Source: Phycisphaerae bacterium
Lineage (GTDB): Bacteria; Planctomycetota; Phycisphaerae; Phycisphaerales; Phycisphaeraceae
NCBI GenBank assembly: GCA_030425705.1
Contig: JAUHZU010000015.1
Coordinates: 1 to 64,000, forward strand
DNA length: 64,000 nucleotides
Reading direction: 5' to 3'
Shown here: positions 32,986-40,717 of the stretch, piece after piece
Position numbering within the stretch: the stretch's first letter is position 1
Layout: every line of letters starts with the position of its first letter
Notes under the pieces: model-generated
Seen by the model: the letters and a program-made list of their open reading frames with translations, nothing else
Databases searched by the model: none
What the model was told of the DNA's origin: nothing
Program-made: the position numbers and the translations under genes

Positions 32986-33912
32986 GTGACGTCGCTGGAT
33001 GCCAAGCCCAACCCGTTCGCCGTCGCCGGGCACATCGCCCGGGACATCAAGCTGTCGCACACGGTGTTCGCGATGCCGTTCGCGTTGCTGGGCGCGTTCC
33101 TCGCCGCGGGCTGGGCCGGCCGGCTGCCGCGCTGGGGCGAGTTCGGGCTGGTGGTCGTGTGCATGGTGCTGGCACGCACGGTGGCGATGACGGTGAACCG
33201 CTGGGCGGATGCGTCGCTGGACGCGAGCAACCCGCGCACCGCGGGCCGGGCCGTGCCGAGCGGCCGGGTCTCGCGCGGCGCGATGCTGGTCGCGGCGTTC
33301 GGGTGTGCGATGGGTTTCGTCATCGCGGCCGGCGGGTTCTGGCTGTTCTTCGAGAACCCCTGGCCGGTTCTGCTCTCGCCCGCGGTGGTCGTGGTGCTGG
33401 CGGGCTACAGCTTCACCAAGCGGTTCACCTGGCTCTGCCACCTGTTCCTGGGCCTGGCGCTCGGGGTGAGCCCGCTTGCCGCAGCGATCGCGATCGAGCC
33501 GGGCGCGCTGCTCGCCCCGCCGCCGACGCTCTGGCTGCTCGCGGGCATGGTGCTCTGCTGGGTCGCCGGGTTCGATGTCATCTACGCGCTGCAGGACATC
33601 GACCACGACCGTTCACAGGGGCTCTTCTCGATGCCCTCTCGCCTGGGCACCGGGCGGGCGCTCTGGATCAGCCGGGCGCTGCACCTGCTCGTGATCGCGG
33701 CGCTCACCGCCGCCTGGTTCTTCAGCCCGCAGCTCGGCGTATGGTTCGTGTCGGCGGTGCTGCTCACCACGGCCTTGCTGGCCACCGAGCACGCGCTCGT
33801 CTGGGGCAGCAGGACCCACCACCTGAACATGGCTTTCTTCACGGTCAACGGGGTGATCAGTCTGCTGCTTGGAGCCGCGGGGATCGCGGATGTGCTGCAA
33901 TCGGTGCGCTGA
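32986..33912 (+). CDS. ubiA: UbiA-family polyprenyltransferase
   Basis: Integral membrane prenyltransferase of 308 aa that attaches a polyprenyl chain to an aromatic acid. Two Asp-rich motifs are present: NRWADASLDASNPRT and LQDIDHDRSQG, the magnesium-diphosphate sites. Eight or nine membrane helices are evident. The FAMPFALLGAFLA and PLAAAIAIEPG segments fit the 4-hydroxybenzoate/MqnP branch. Next to ubiX, it is best read as a menaquinone (futalosine pathway) enzyme, although a ubiquinone-type role cannot be excluded by sequence alone. The start is GTG, 6 nt after TATGCT. Its last 56 bp overlap the convergent ABC permease gene. Confidence 0.92.
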   Translation: MTSLDAKPNPFAVAGHIARDIKLSHTVFAMPFALLGAFLAAGWAGRLPRWGEFGLVVVCMVLARTVAMTVNRWADASLDASNPRTAGRAVPSGRVSRGAMLVAAFGCAMGFVIAAGGFWLFFENPWPVLLSPAVVVVLAGYSFTKRFTWLCHLFLGLALGVSPLAAAIAIEPGALLAPPPTLWLLAGMVLCWVAGFDVIYALQDIDHDRSQGLFSMPSRLGTGRALWISRALHLLVIAALTAAWFFSPQLGVWFVSAVLLTTALLATEHALVWGSRTHHLNMAFFTVNGVISLLLGAAGIADVLQSVR

Positions 33913-35695
33913 CCGCCGGCCCGGACCCGACCGCGCGGAGCAGCCGACGCCGACGCAAGCCCCAAAGCACCCCCAGCCCGAGCAGCGCAACGAGGTAGCC
34001 CGCGGTGCCCAGCTTGCTCATCGCCCCGGCCAGCGGCGCGACCTCCTCGGGCATCATCACGAACTCCTTCACCCCCGTCGCCGGGTCGTGCACCAGCAGC
34101 ACCGTGTACAGGTAGACCTCCGACACCGGGCAGGGCAGCGCGATGAACACCCCCATCGCCTCCTGCTTGAGCCCGAAGAACACGATCAGGAATGCGAGGA
34201 ACGGCACGACCCAGGCCACGAAGACCACCATGATGAACGGTTTGGCGCCCACGATCTCACGGACAAAGAACACCGCCGACAACGCCAGCGCGATGAAGAC
34301 CGCCCCGCCGAGCGCGGCGTCCCAGTACGGCCCGCGGTTGAGCCGGTCGAGCTGATCGATCTGCTGGACCAGCAGCAGGTACGCGGCGGCGCTCATCACC
34401 ACCACCCCCAGCGCGACGGGGCAGGGCGACGCGGCGTCGGCCAGCAGGGGAAGGCGCGGCCGACCCCGCTGCCGGCTCTTCCGCAGCGCGCTGACCTGCT
34501 GGTGCCAGGTCGGCGTCACGAGGTGCAGCAGGATCGTTCCCGCAACACCGGACACCGCCAGTGCCGCAAACGCGAACCGCCAGACGACCCACCGCTCGCC
34601 ACGCGATACGGCGTTGGCGATGTTCCGCTGGTTCTCCACCATGTCCGCGAACGCGGCGGTATCCCGCAGCAGCCCGAGCAGCGACCCGAGGGCGAACACC
34701 TGCAGCAACGCGAAGAACACCAGCCCGGTGGGCTTGCTCAGCGGCAGCCGTGCCTCGCCCAGCCACTTTCGATGGATGACCGTGTAGAGCACCGTGAGCA
34801 CGAAGCCCTGCACCATCAGTGAGAAGGTCAGCGGGTCGAGCTTGATGTTGAAGAACGCGACCTCTTGCCAGCGAAGCGACGCGAGCCGGAGCTGGGTCTG
34901 CTCCCACCCCTCGCTGAAGGACCCGATCTCGCTCATGTCGGTGAGCAGGTGTTCCTGGACGATGCCGTAGAATGCCGGCCGGGCGGTCAGGAACTCGAAC
35001 GAGGTGAGCCCGAAAGCACCGAGTTGAGGCAGGAAGACGTAGAGGCCGATGACCAGGCCCTGCACCATGAAGCCCGCGCGCCACGGCCGATCGACGATCA
35101 TGCCCGAGACCATGCCCGTGAGGTGGTAGAGCCAGACGGAGGTCAGGAACACGATGTAAAACTGCAGTAGCGCGGTCCCGGGGACCCCGCCTTTGTGCGC
35201 GGCATAGGCGACAAAGGGCAGCGTCAGGGCGAACATGAAGTATTCGCGGATCGGTAGGCCGAACAGCAGCCCAAGGATCTTCGCGTGCGGCGGCAGCGGC
35301 GTGACGCGGTGGTAATCGAGCAAGCGGTCGGACCGTTCGCGCGCGATGCCGCCGGCCGCGGCGCCGGTACCCAGGACCATGAGGATGATGCCCTGCATGA
35401 TGATCAGCGGCACCATGGCGGTTTTTGCAGCCAGCCGGACGAGCTGGGCCTGGTCCGCGGCCGTGGCGTTGTCGGGCATCGTCGTGTTGTTGACGGTCGA
35501 GATGTAAGCCATCGTGTAGAGGAAGCCCGCGATGGTGACGGTAATGAGCCCGGCGCTGAGCGCGGCTTGCAGGCGCAGGCGGGTCCGGACCCCGCGGACT
35601 ACCAACGGGTTGGTAAAGAGGTTGACCCCGCGCAGCTGCACGAGCAGTTTGGTGATGGCGGATTCGTTGTGCGGGTCAGGACGGTGTGCCTGCAT
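33857..35695 (-). CDS. ABC transporter permease (ABC-2-like, exporter)
   Basis: Membrane protein of 612 aa with at least a dozen hydrophobic segments (first at residues ~45-65, LQAALSAGLITVTIAGFLYTM; next AKTAMVPLIIMQGIILMVLGTGAAAGG). The RERSDRLLDYHRVTPLPP loop resembles the element after the first helix pair of ABC-2 permeases that contacts the ATPase. It is roughly twice the usual permease length and may contain two fused halves. The ATG shares a base with the stop of the ATPase gene and has GGAGG 7 nt upstream, so it is cotranslated with it. The substrate is unknown. The 3' end overlaps ubiA on the opposite strand by 56 bp. Confidence 0.82.
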   Translation of the reverse strand: MQAHRPDPHNESAITKLLVQLRGVNLFTNPLVVRGVRTRLRLQAALSAGLITVTIAGFLYTMAYISTVNNTTMPDNATAADQAQLVRLAAKTAMVPLIIMQGIILMVLGTGAAAGGIARERSDRLLDYHRVTPLPPHAKILGLLFGLPIREYFMFALTLPFVAYAAHKGGVPGTALLQFYIVFLTSVWLYHLTGMVSGMIVDRPWRAGFMVQGLVIGLYVFLPQLGAFGLTSFEFLTARPAFYGIVQEHLLTDMSEIGSFSEGWEQTQLRLASLRWQEVAFFNIKLDPLTFSLMVQGFVLTVLYTVIHRKWLGEARLPLSKPTGLVFFALLQVFALGSLLGLLRDTAAFADMVENQRNIANAVSRGERWVVWRFAFAALAVSGVAGTILLHLVTPTWHQQVSALRKSRQRGRPRLPLLADAASPCPVALGVVVMSAAAYLLLVQQIDQLDRLNRGPYWDAALGGAVFIALALSAVFFVREIVGAKPFIMVVFVAWVVPFLAFLIVFFGLKQEAMGVFIALPCPVSEVYLYTVLLVHDPATGVKEFVMMPEEVAPLAGAMSKLGTAGYLVALLGLGVLWGLRRRRLLRAVGSGPAVSAPIAAHPRSPRLQAAD

Positions 35696-36621
35696 CACGA
35701 CACCTCCTTCGCGCCGAGTTGGAGCATGATGTCTTCGACGCTCATCTTGTGCTCGACAAACCGCGTCACCGCCACGCCGCTGCCGACGAGGTAGGTCAGC
35801 AGCCCGGCCAACTCGACGGGGTCGCCGTCGAACTCGACGGTGACGGTCTTCGCCTCGCGTGAGACCGACACGACCCCGGGGCGGGTAGCGAGCACCTGCT
35901 CGGCGGTGTCCGCAGCGTTGGGGCAATCAATCTCGACCAGCCGTTTGGGCTGCATCTTGGCGACGATGTCGTCGATCCGGCCGTGCTCGATCATCTCGCC
36001 CTTCTGCATCACGCCGATCGCGTCGCACATGTCTGACAACTCGGTGAGGATGTGCGAGGACACCAGCACGGTCCGGCCCTCGGCCGCGAGCCGACGGACG
36101 ATCCGACGGAACTCGATCCGCGCGATCGGGTCCACCCCGCTCGCCGGCTCGTCCAGCAGCAGCACCTTGGGCTCGTGCAGCAGCGTTTTCGCCAGGACGC
36201 AGCGTTGGGTCATCCCGCGCGAGAGCGTGCCGCCCTTGACGTCGCGCTTCGACTGCAGGTCGACCATGTCGAGGACTTCATCGACCCGCCGCCTGCGGTC
36301 GCGCCGGTGGATGAAGTAGGCCGAGGCGAACAGGTCCAGGAACTCCCAGACCTTCAGGTCGTCGTAGACCGGGGCGAGGTCGGGCATGAAGCCCAGCAGG
36401 CGGTGGACCTGATCGGGCGCTTCGGCGACGTCGTAGCCGCCGACGTAGACCTCGCCGTAGGTCGGCTCCTGCAGCGTGGCGAGGACGCGGATGGTGCTGG
36501 TCTTGCCCGCGCCGTTGGGCCCGATGAGCCCGAAGACCTGCCCGGCGGGGATGTGGAGCGTGAGCCCTTCCACAGCGGTGAAGCCGTCGTAGTCCACACG
36601 CATGTCGTTGAGTTGAATCAT
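35695..36621 (-). CDS. ABC transporter ATP-binding protein
   Basis: ATPase of 308 aa of the CcmA/NatA exporter type. Walker A is GPNGAGKTST (residues ~38-47), the signature is TLSRGMTQRCVLAKTLLHEP, Walker B is VLLLDEPASGVDP, and the switch His is in LVSSHILTELS. A ~90-residue C-terminal accessory domain follows (KRLVEIDCPNAADTAEQVLATRPGVV). It energises the adjacent permease. The ATG at 36621 begins at the conserved IQLNDMRVDYDG; a GTG at 36645 is possible but lies only 3 nt after a TATGAT box. Confidence 0.93.
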   Translation of the reverse strand: MIQLNDMRVDYDGFTAVEGLTLHIPAGQVFGLIGPNGAGKTSTIRVLATLQEPTYGEVYVGGYDVAEAPDQVHRLLGFMPDLAPVYDDLKVWEFLDLFASAYFIHRRDRRRRVDEVLDMVDLQSKRDVKGGTLSRGMTQRCVLAKTLLHEPKVLLLDEPASGVDPIARIEFRRIVRRLAAEGRTVLVSSHILTELSDMCDAIGVMQKGEMIEHGRIDDIVAKMQPKRLVEIDCPNAADTAEQVLATRPGVVSVSREAKTVTVEFDGDPVELAGLLTYLVGSGVAVTRFVEHKMSVEDIMLQLGAKEVS

Positions 36622-36648
36622 GAGCCGCACGCCGTCCGGGTTCACCAG

Positions 36649-36654
36649 ATCATA
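36649..36654 (-). promoter_or_regulatory. -10 element TATGAT upstream of the ABC transporter operon
   Basis: On the minus strand TATGAT lies 27 nt before the chosen ATG (36621). A transcription start at the usual distance falls near 36642 and leaves a ~20-nt leader. No clear -35 is visible. Confidence 0.4.
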
Positions 36655-36730
36655 CGCGTGGGGGCGGGCTTGGGTTGGCGGCGGGAATGTTTAGGGATTC
36701 ACCAGGGGAGTGATGTCCATCTGCCACAGG

Positions 36731-37777
36731 TCAGAGCACGTCCACCAGCGGCAGGCATGTCCGGTCCACGGCCTCGGCGACGCGTGACAGCGAGCGCATC
36801 AGGTCGGCCAGGACCTCGGGCGTGATCGACTGTGCGCCGTCGGTCAGCGCGTGCTTGGGGTCCGGGTGGCACTCGATGGCTAGCCCGTCGCAGCCGGCGG
36901 CGATGGCCGCGCGGGCCATGTCCGGCACGAGGTAGGCGTGGCCCGTCCCGTGGCTGGGGTCGATGACGATCGGAAGGTGGCTGCGACGATTCAGTTCGGG
37001 CACGGCCGAGAGCGACAGCGTGTTCCGCGAGTGGTTCTCGAACGTGCGGATCCCGCGCTCGCAGAGCACAACATCGGCGTTGCCCGCGGCGAGGATGTAG
37101 TCTGCGGCCTGCAGGTATTCGTCGAGGTTCATCGACATCCCACGCTTGTAGAGGATGGGTTTCCCGGCCTTGCCGCAGGCCTCGAGCAGCTTGAAATTCT
37201 GCGCGTTGCGGGTGCCAATCTGCAGCATGTCGGCGTATCTGGCGACGAGGTCGACGTCGCCGGGCGTGATGACCTCGGTGACGATGGGAAGCCCGGTGGC
37301 ATCGCGTGCGGCGGCGAGCATCTTCAGGCCGTCTTCGCCGTGTCCCTGGAAGGCGTAGGGGTTGGTGCGCGGCTTGAACGCCCCGCCGCGCAGGGCGTGG
37401 GCCCCGGCGTCCTTGACGAGCTGCGCGGCGTGGAGGATCTCCTGTTCGCCTTCGACGCTGCACGGCCCGCTGATGACCGGCACCTGCGTCCCGCCGAAGA
37501 CGCAGCCGTCCCCCTGGCCGACGCGGACCCGCGTGCGTTCCCCGCCGGTGGCTTCTCGCGCGGCCATTTTGTACGGCGACATCACGCGCATCACGCGGTC
37601 GACGCCCGGGGCCTGTTCGAGCTTCGAGCCGTCCTTGAGCCGGTCGTCGCCGATCACAGCCACGACGACCAGGTCGCTGCCCTGGATCGGCTGTGGGGTG
37701 AGGCCCATCTCGGTGATGAGGTCGGAGACCCCCTGGACCTGGTCGGCGGTAGCGCCGGCTTGCATCACGATAATCAT
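36731..37777 (-). CDS. aroF: 3-deoxy-7-phosphoheptulonate (DAHP) synthase, type I-beta with N-terminal regulatory domain
   Basis: Enzyme of 348 aa catalysing the first step of the shikimate pathway (PEP + erythrose 4-phosphate to DAHP). Residues 1-70 form a ferredoxin-like domain (MIIVMQAGATADQVQGVSDLI), as in Thermotoga-type enzymes where it mediates Tyr/Phe feedback. The barrel contains ISGPCSVEGEQEI, LRGGAFKPRTNPYAFQG, ILYKRGM, VIDPSHGTGH and ECHPDPKHALTDGAQS, diagnostic for type I-beta. AGGA lies 7-8 nt before the ATG. The gene is preceded by a promoter, an aromatic leader peptide and an intrinsic terminator, described separately, that together form an attenuator. No other aromatic pathway genes are adjacent. 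Confidence 0.96.
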   Translation of the reverse strand: MIIVMQAGATADQVQGVSDLITEMGLTPQPIQGSDLVVVAVIGDDRLKDGSKLEQAPGVDRVMRVMSPYKMAAREATGGERTRVRVGQGDGCVFGGTQVPVISGPCSVEGEQEILHAAQLVKDAGAHALRGGAFKPRTNPYAFQGHGEDGLKMLAAARDATGLPIVTEVITPGDVDLVARYADMLQIGTRNAQNFKLLEACGKAGKPILYKRGMSMNLDEYLQAADYILAAGNADVVLCERGIRTFENHSRNTLSLSAVPELNRRSHLPIVIDPSHGTGHAYLVPDMARAAIAAGCDGLAIECHPDPKHALTDGAQSITPEVLADLMRSLSRVAEAVDRTCLPLVDVL

Positions 37778-37834
37778 GGCGGTGTCCTGGCTGCGCGATG
37801 CGCGTGGTGTGTCGTGGTGTCGGGTGGCAGAAAC

Positions 37835-37866
37835 AAAAAAGCCCCGGCGCGGGTGCGTCAGGGCTT
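37835..37866 (-). terminator. Attenuator terminator in the aroF leader
   Basis: On the minus strand, AAGCCCTGACGC (37866-37855) pairs with GCGCCGGGGCTT (37850-37839): a 12-bp stem with one A-C mismatch and one G-U pair and a 4-nt loop (ACCC), followed by TTTTTTG. It lies 26 nt after the leader peptide stop and ~57 bp before the aroF ATG. Placed between promoter and gene, it must be read through for aroF expression. The left arm segment CCCTGAC (37863-37857) is perfectly complementary to GTCAGGG (37907-37901) inside the leader ORF, giving a competing antiterminator. Confidence 0.9.
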
Positions 37867-37891
37867 GCGGTGGGCTGGCGTGTCGCCGCGG

Positions 37892-37963
37892 CTAGGCGTT
37901 CCCTGACTCGGCTCGGGGCCGGGTAAACCAGAACTCAAAGAAATAGCCGAAGGCGGGTGTCAT
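37892..37963 (-). CDS. Aromatic leader peptide of the aroF attenuator
   Basis: ORF of 23 codons, ATG at 37963 and TAG at 37894-37892. Residues 5-13 read FGYFFEFWF: five Phe, one Tyr and one Trp in nine positions, covering all three products of the aromatic pathway. A TTGACA/CATACT promoter ends 7 nt before the ATG, so the transcript would start at or one base before the start codon and the peptide would be translated without a ribosome-binding site. Codons 19-21 contain GTCAGGG, which can pair with the terminator's left arm. A ribosome stalled on the aromatic codons leaves it free (antitermination), while one that reaches the stop covers it (termination). This is the textbook pheA/trp logic, here in front of DAHP synthase. 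Confidence 0.88.
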   Translation of the reverse strand: MTPAFGYFFEFWFTRPRAESGNA

Positions 37964-37970
37964 GCGGGTA

Positions 37971-37998
37971 AGTATGGCCGCGCCCGTTGGGTTGTCAA
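37971..37998 (-). promoter_or_regulatory. aroF: Sigma-70-type promoter of the aroF leader
   Basis: On the minus strand, TTGACA (37998-37993, perfect -35) is followed by a 16-bp spacer and CATACT (37976-37971). Transcription should start near 37964, immediately before the leader peptide ATG at 37963. The promoter sits in the gap between aroF and the C39-like protease gene, whose 3' end is at 38019. Confidence 0.82.
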
Positions 37999-38018
37999 CC
38001 CCGGGAGGGCAATGGCGG

Positions 38019-38909
38019 CTAGAACCCGTTGGGCTGGGGAAGGCGGGACATCCAGTAGGTGCTCGGCCGCTGCGGGTCCAAGCGGCGGGTGTCCTGGCTG
38101 GTTCGCTCAAAGGAGATCACCTGCCCGCGGTAGGCGGCCTCAAAGTCCGAGCGTTTGACGAACTCGATGCCCACGGCGGGGTCCGCCACCAGCACACCGT
38201 CGGGCCGGACCCGGAGGATCGTGATCATGTGCAGGCGGGTGGGCTCGTACTGCACGGGGGTGAGCGCCGGGACGGGGAGGCTGCGTAGGTCCTCGTAGGT
38301 CGGCTCGATGAGCTGCGGGCGGAGGCCCTCGCCTTCCAGCCGGCGGGTGAGCCCGTGCATCGCGCGGAGCAGGGTCGCCCCGCTGCCGGGCCGCGTCTCG
38401 GTCAGCCGGGCCATCTCGGCCTCATCGGTCTCGACGCCGAGGACCCGCAGGGCCGTCGCACACGCCGCAGGGACGCACGAGTAGTCCTGGCTCTGGAGGA
38501 CCTCCATGGGGTAATCAGATCGGCCGGTCGCAAACGCGGTGGCCGGGGTCTGCTTGAGCATCCAAGACCCGCCCTGCACGAAGTAGCCGCCGCCCAGGAG
38601 CACGGCCACCACAACAAACGCACGCTGTCGGCGGAGTTCCCCCAGCGACCATGCGATGCCGACGACAAAGGCAAACACGGGTGCCGCGCCGATCCCTTCG
38701 AGCCGCGCCAGGGCCGACAGCGGCACAAGCTGCACCGCGACGGACGGGTGCCGTATGAGCCAGCACCAGCCGACGAGCAGGAACATCGCGGCGCCGATAA
38801 AGACGCCCCGCCGGGTGTGGTCGCTGACCCGCCCGATCCGGCAGCCGGCCCACCACATCAGCGGCAGCAGCAGCACGATCCCGATAAACCACAGCAGCGG
38901 TCCCGACAT
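38019..38909 (-). CDS. Membrane-anchored C39-like cysteine peptidase
   Basis: Protein of 296 aa. Four hydrophobic segments occupy residues ~5-120 (LLWFIGIVLLLPLMWWAGC, RGVFIGAAMFLLVGWCWLI, GIGAAPVFAFVVGIAWSL, AFVVVAVLLGGGYFVQGG). The C-terminal half resembles a C39 papain-like peptidase: oxyanion Gln and Cys in SQDYSCVPAACATALR, His in RLHMITIL, and Asp in LVADPAVGIEF. In C39 proteins this domain removes double-glycine leader peptides or processes exported substrates. No ABC exporter is fused or adjacent, so the substrate is unknown. GGAGGAGAGG precedes the ATG. Confidence 0.78.
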   Translation of the reverse strand: MSGPLLWFIGIVLLLPLMWWAGCRIGRVSDHTRRGVFIGAAMFLLVGWCWLIRHPSVAVQLVPLSALARLEGIGAAPVFAFVVGIAWSLGELRRQRAFVVVAVLLGGGYFVQGGSWMLKQTPATAFATGRSDYPMEVLQSQDYSCVPAACATALRVLGVETDEAEMARLTETRPGSGATLLRAMHGLTRRLEGEGLRPQLIEPTYEDLRSLPVPALTPVQYEPTRLHMITILRVRPDGVLVADPAVGIEFVKRSDFEAAYRGQVISFERTSQDTRRLDPQRPSTYWMSRLPQPNGF

Positions 38910-39122
38910 GCCTCTCCTCCAGGCCGCGGGAAACGCGGCCGACCCGGGCGGCGCGAATGCGACGCGGGCCGGTCAGCTTCGGCGGTTTCTCTCAATGGCT
39001 GAGGGGCAGGCATTACCGGCCGGACCAGTAATCCCGCGCAGAGGTGGGGTGTAACGGCTGTCGCGGTCGGGCTGCGGGTTGACCGGCCGGACACACGGCA
39101 CAACCCACCCAGGGCAGACAAG

Positions 39123-39524
39123 CTACGGCAAGAGCCCCGGGGGGACGGGCACGGCCTTGCCCCGGGTATCGGTGCAGACCAGCGTGGTCTCCGCCGTCGC
39201 GAGCAGGTCGCTGCCCCGGCGGATCTCGTAGCGGTGCTCCACCTTGACCCCCGCGCACGGCAGGCCGGTGACGTGGACCTCGATCTCGTCGTCGTACATG
39301 GCCGGCTTCTTGTATTTCAGCGACATCCGCGCGACCACGAAGAAGACACCCTGCTCCTCGCAGGCCCGGTACGGCGCCCCCTGTTCGCGCAGCAGCTCGG
39401 TCCGGGCGATCTCCATCCACACCGGGTAGGACGCGTGGTGCGCGATCCGCATCGGGTCGCACTCGCAGTAACGCACGCGGATCGGGACGACGGTCTGGCG
39501 CTCGCGGGGGTCGGGGTCGGGCAT
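39123..39524 (-). CDS. Acyl-CoA thioesterase, YbgC/4-hydroxybenzoyl-CoA thioesterase family
   Basis: Hot-dog fold protein of 133 aa. The N-terminal helix-strand motif RVRYCECDPMRIAHHASYPVWMEIAR matches the family pattern in which an Asp and neighbouring His residues near Tyr/Trp form the active site. The core strands (FFVVARMSLKYKKPAMYDDEIEV, KVEHRYEIRR, LLATAETTLVCTD) are complete. Relatives hydrolyse short- or medium-chain acyl-CoA or associate with the Tol-Pal envelope system; no tol genes are adjacent, so the substrate is unknown. A -10-like TAAACT lies ~36 nt upstream of the start. Confidence 0.9.
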   Translation of the reverse strand: MPDPDPRERQTVVPIRVRYCECDPMRIAHHASYPVWMEIARTELLREQGAPYRACEEQGVFFVVARMSLKYKKPAMYDDEIEVHVTGLPCAGVKVEHRYEIRRGSDLLATAETTLVCTDTRGKAVPVPPGLLP

Positions 39525-39667
39525 CGGGGGGTACTCGGCGGGACCAGGATCCCCCGCAGTTTACACCGCCGGTCGCCTTGGATAACCGCATGCGGACCTG
39601 AACCGACCCGCTCGGAACACCGACGAACCCCGTGAGACCCCGTCTTCTCGACCGAGGCGACGCATCG

Positions 39668-40669
39668 ATGCCCGCGACCATGAAAAACCTCTGGCTGAGC
39701 GCGGCCCTGCTCCTGGGGCTGGTGGTGGTCGGCGCAATCGGGTTGATGATCCTGGGCGACCGCAGCGCATTCGACGCGTTCTACCTGACGGTGGTGATCC
39801 TCACGACGGTCGGGATGGAGGGCCCGGCGAACGACGCCGAGCGGGCCTGGGGGCTGTTCCTCATGATCGCCGGCGTGGGCACGGTGATCTACGCGACCGG
39901 GCAGGTCGTCTCGTTTGTGATCGAAGGCCAGCTCCGGCAGATGATTGGGAGGCACAAGGTGAACGAACAGATCCGCAAGCTCGAGGGCCACGACATCATT
40001 GTCGGGTTCGGCCGGATGGGCCAGGCGTTGTGCAGCATGCTGGCGTACCACGATCGGCCGTTCGTACTGATTGAGAACAGCCCCGAGCGTGTGGCCATGG
40101 CCGAGGAACTCGGCTACCTCGCGGTGCCCGGGAACGCGACGGACGACCAGACCCTGACTCACGCCGGGATCCATCACGCCTCCGGCCTCGCGTGCTGCCT
40201 GCCGGACGACGCGGACAACGTCTTCGTTGTGCTGTCGGCGCGCGGCCTGATGCCATCGCTGCACATCACCGCGCGCTGCGAGGACGTGGCGACCGAGGCC
40301 AAGCTCCGCCGGGCCGGGGCGGACCGGGTGATCTGCCCGGCCGTGATCGGTGCGCACCGCGCGTCCGACCACCTGCTCAACCCCGACATCGAAGAAAAGA
40401 TCGACCTGGACGGCGCCTGGCCGGACCTGGAGGTCGCGATGGTGCGGGTCGGCCAGTTTGCCCCGGCAGACTGCCGGGAACTCGGCGCGCTGTACGACCT
40501 GCTGGGTGCGAGTACGACCGTGATCGCGCTGGTCGCGTCGGATGGCTCGCGGAAGCTGCGCCCGTGCCCGAAGACCCCGGTCACGCCGGAAGACCAACTG
40601 GTGATCGCCGGGCACTCCGGTCTGGCCGAACGGCTGGTCGCGGCGCTGGCGAAACCCAGGGCCGCGTGA
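39668..40669 (+). CDS. Two-helix potassium-channel-like protein with RCK domain and altered filter
   Basis: Protein of 333 aa built like MthK-type channels. TM1 is ~9-29, a pore loop lies at 38-52, TM2 is ~58-80 (GLFLMIAGVGTVIYATGQVV), and RCK/TrkA-N and C domains follow from ~97 (GHDIIVGFGRMGQALCSML, with GFGRMG as nucleotide motif). The selectivity filter reads T46-T-V-G-M-E-G, where K+ channels normally have TTVGYGD, so conductance or selectivity may differ. The start at 39668 was chosen for GAGGCGA upstream; an upstream GTG (39632) adds 12 residues. It is followed 49 bp later by the NfeD-like gene. Confidence 0.88.
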   Translation: MPATMKNLWLSAALLLGLVVVGAIGLMILGDRSAFDAFYLTVVILTTVGMEGPANDAERAWGLFLMIAGVGTVIYATGQVVSFVIEGQLRQMIGRHKVNEQIRKLEGHDIIVGFGRMGQALCSMLAYHDRPFVLIENSPERVAMAEELGYLAVPGNATDDQTLTHAGIHHASGLACCLPDDADNVFVVLSARGLMPSLHITARCEDVATEAKLRRAGADRVICPAVIGAHRASDHLLNPDIEEKIDLDGAWPDLEVAMVRVGQFAPADCRELGALYDLLGASTTVIALVASDGSRKLRPCPKTPVTPEDQLVIAGHSGLAERLVAALAKPRAA

Positions 40670-40717
40670 TGAGGGGCCCCGGTGCTGGCCATCCCGGCCC
40701 GGCCGGGCGATAATCCC

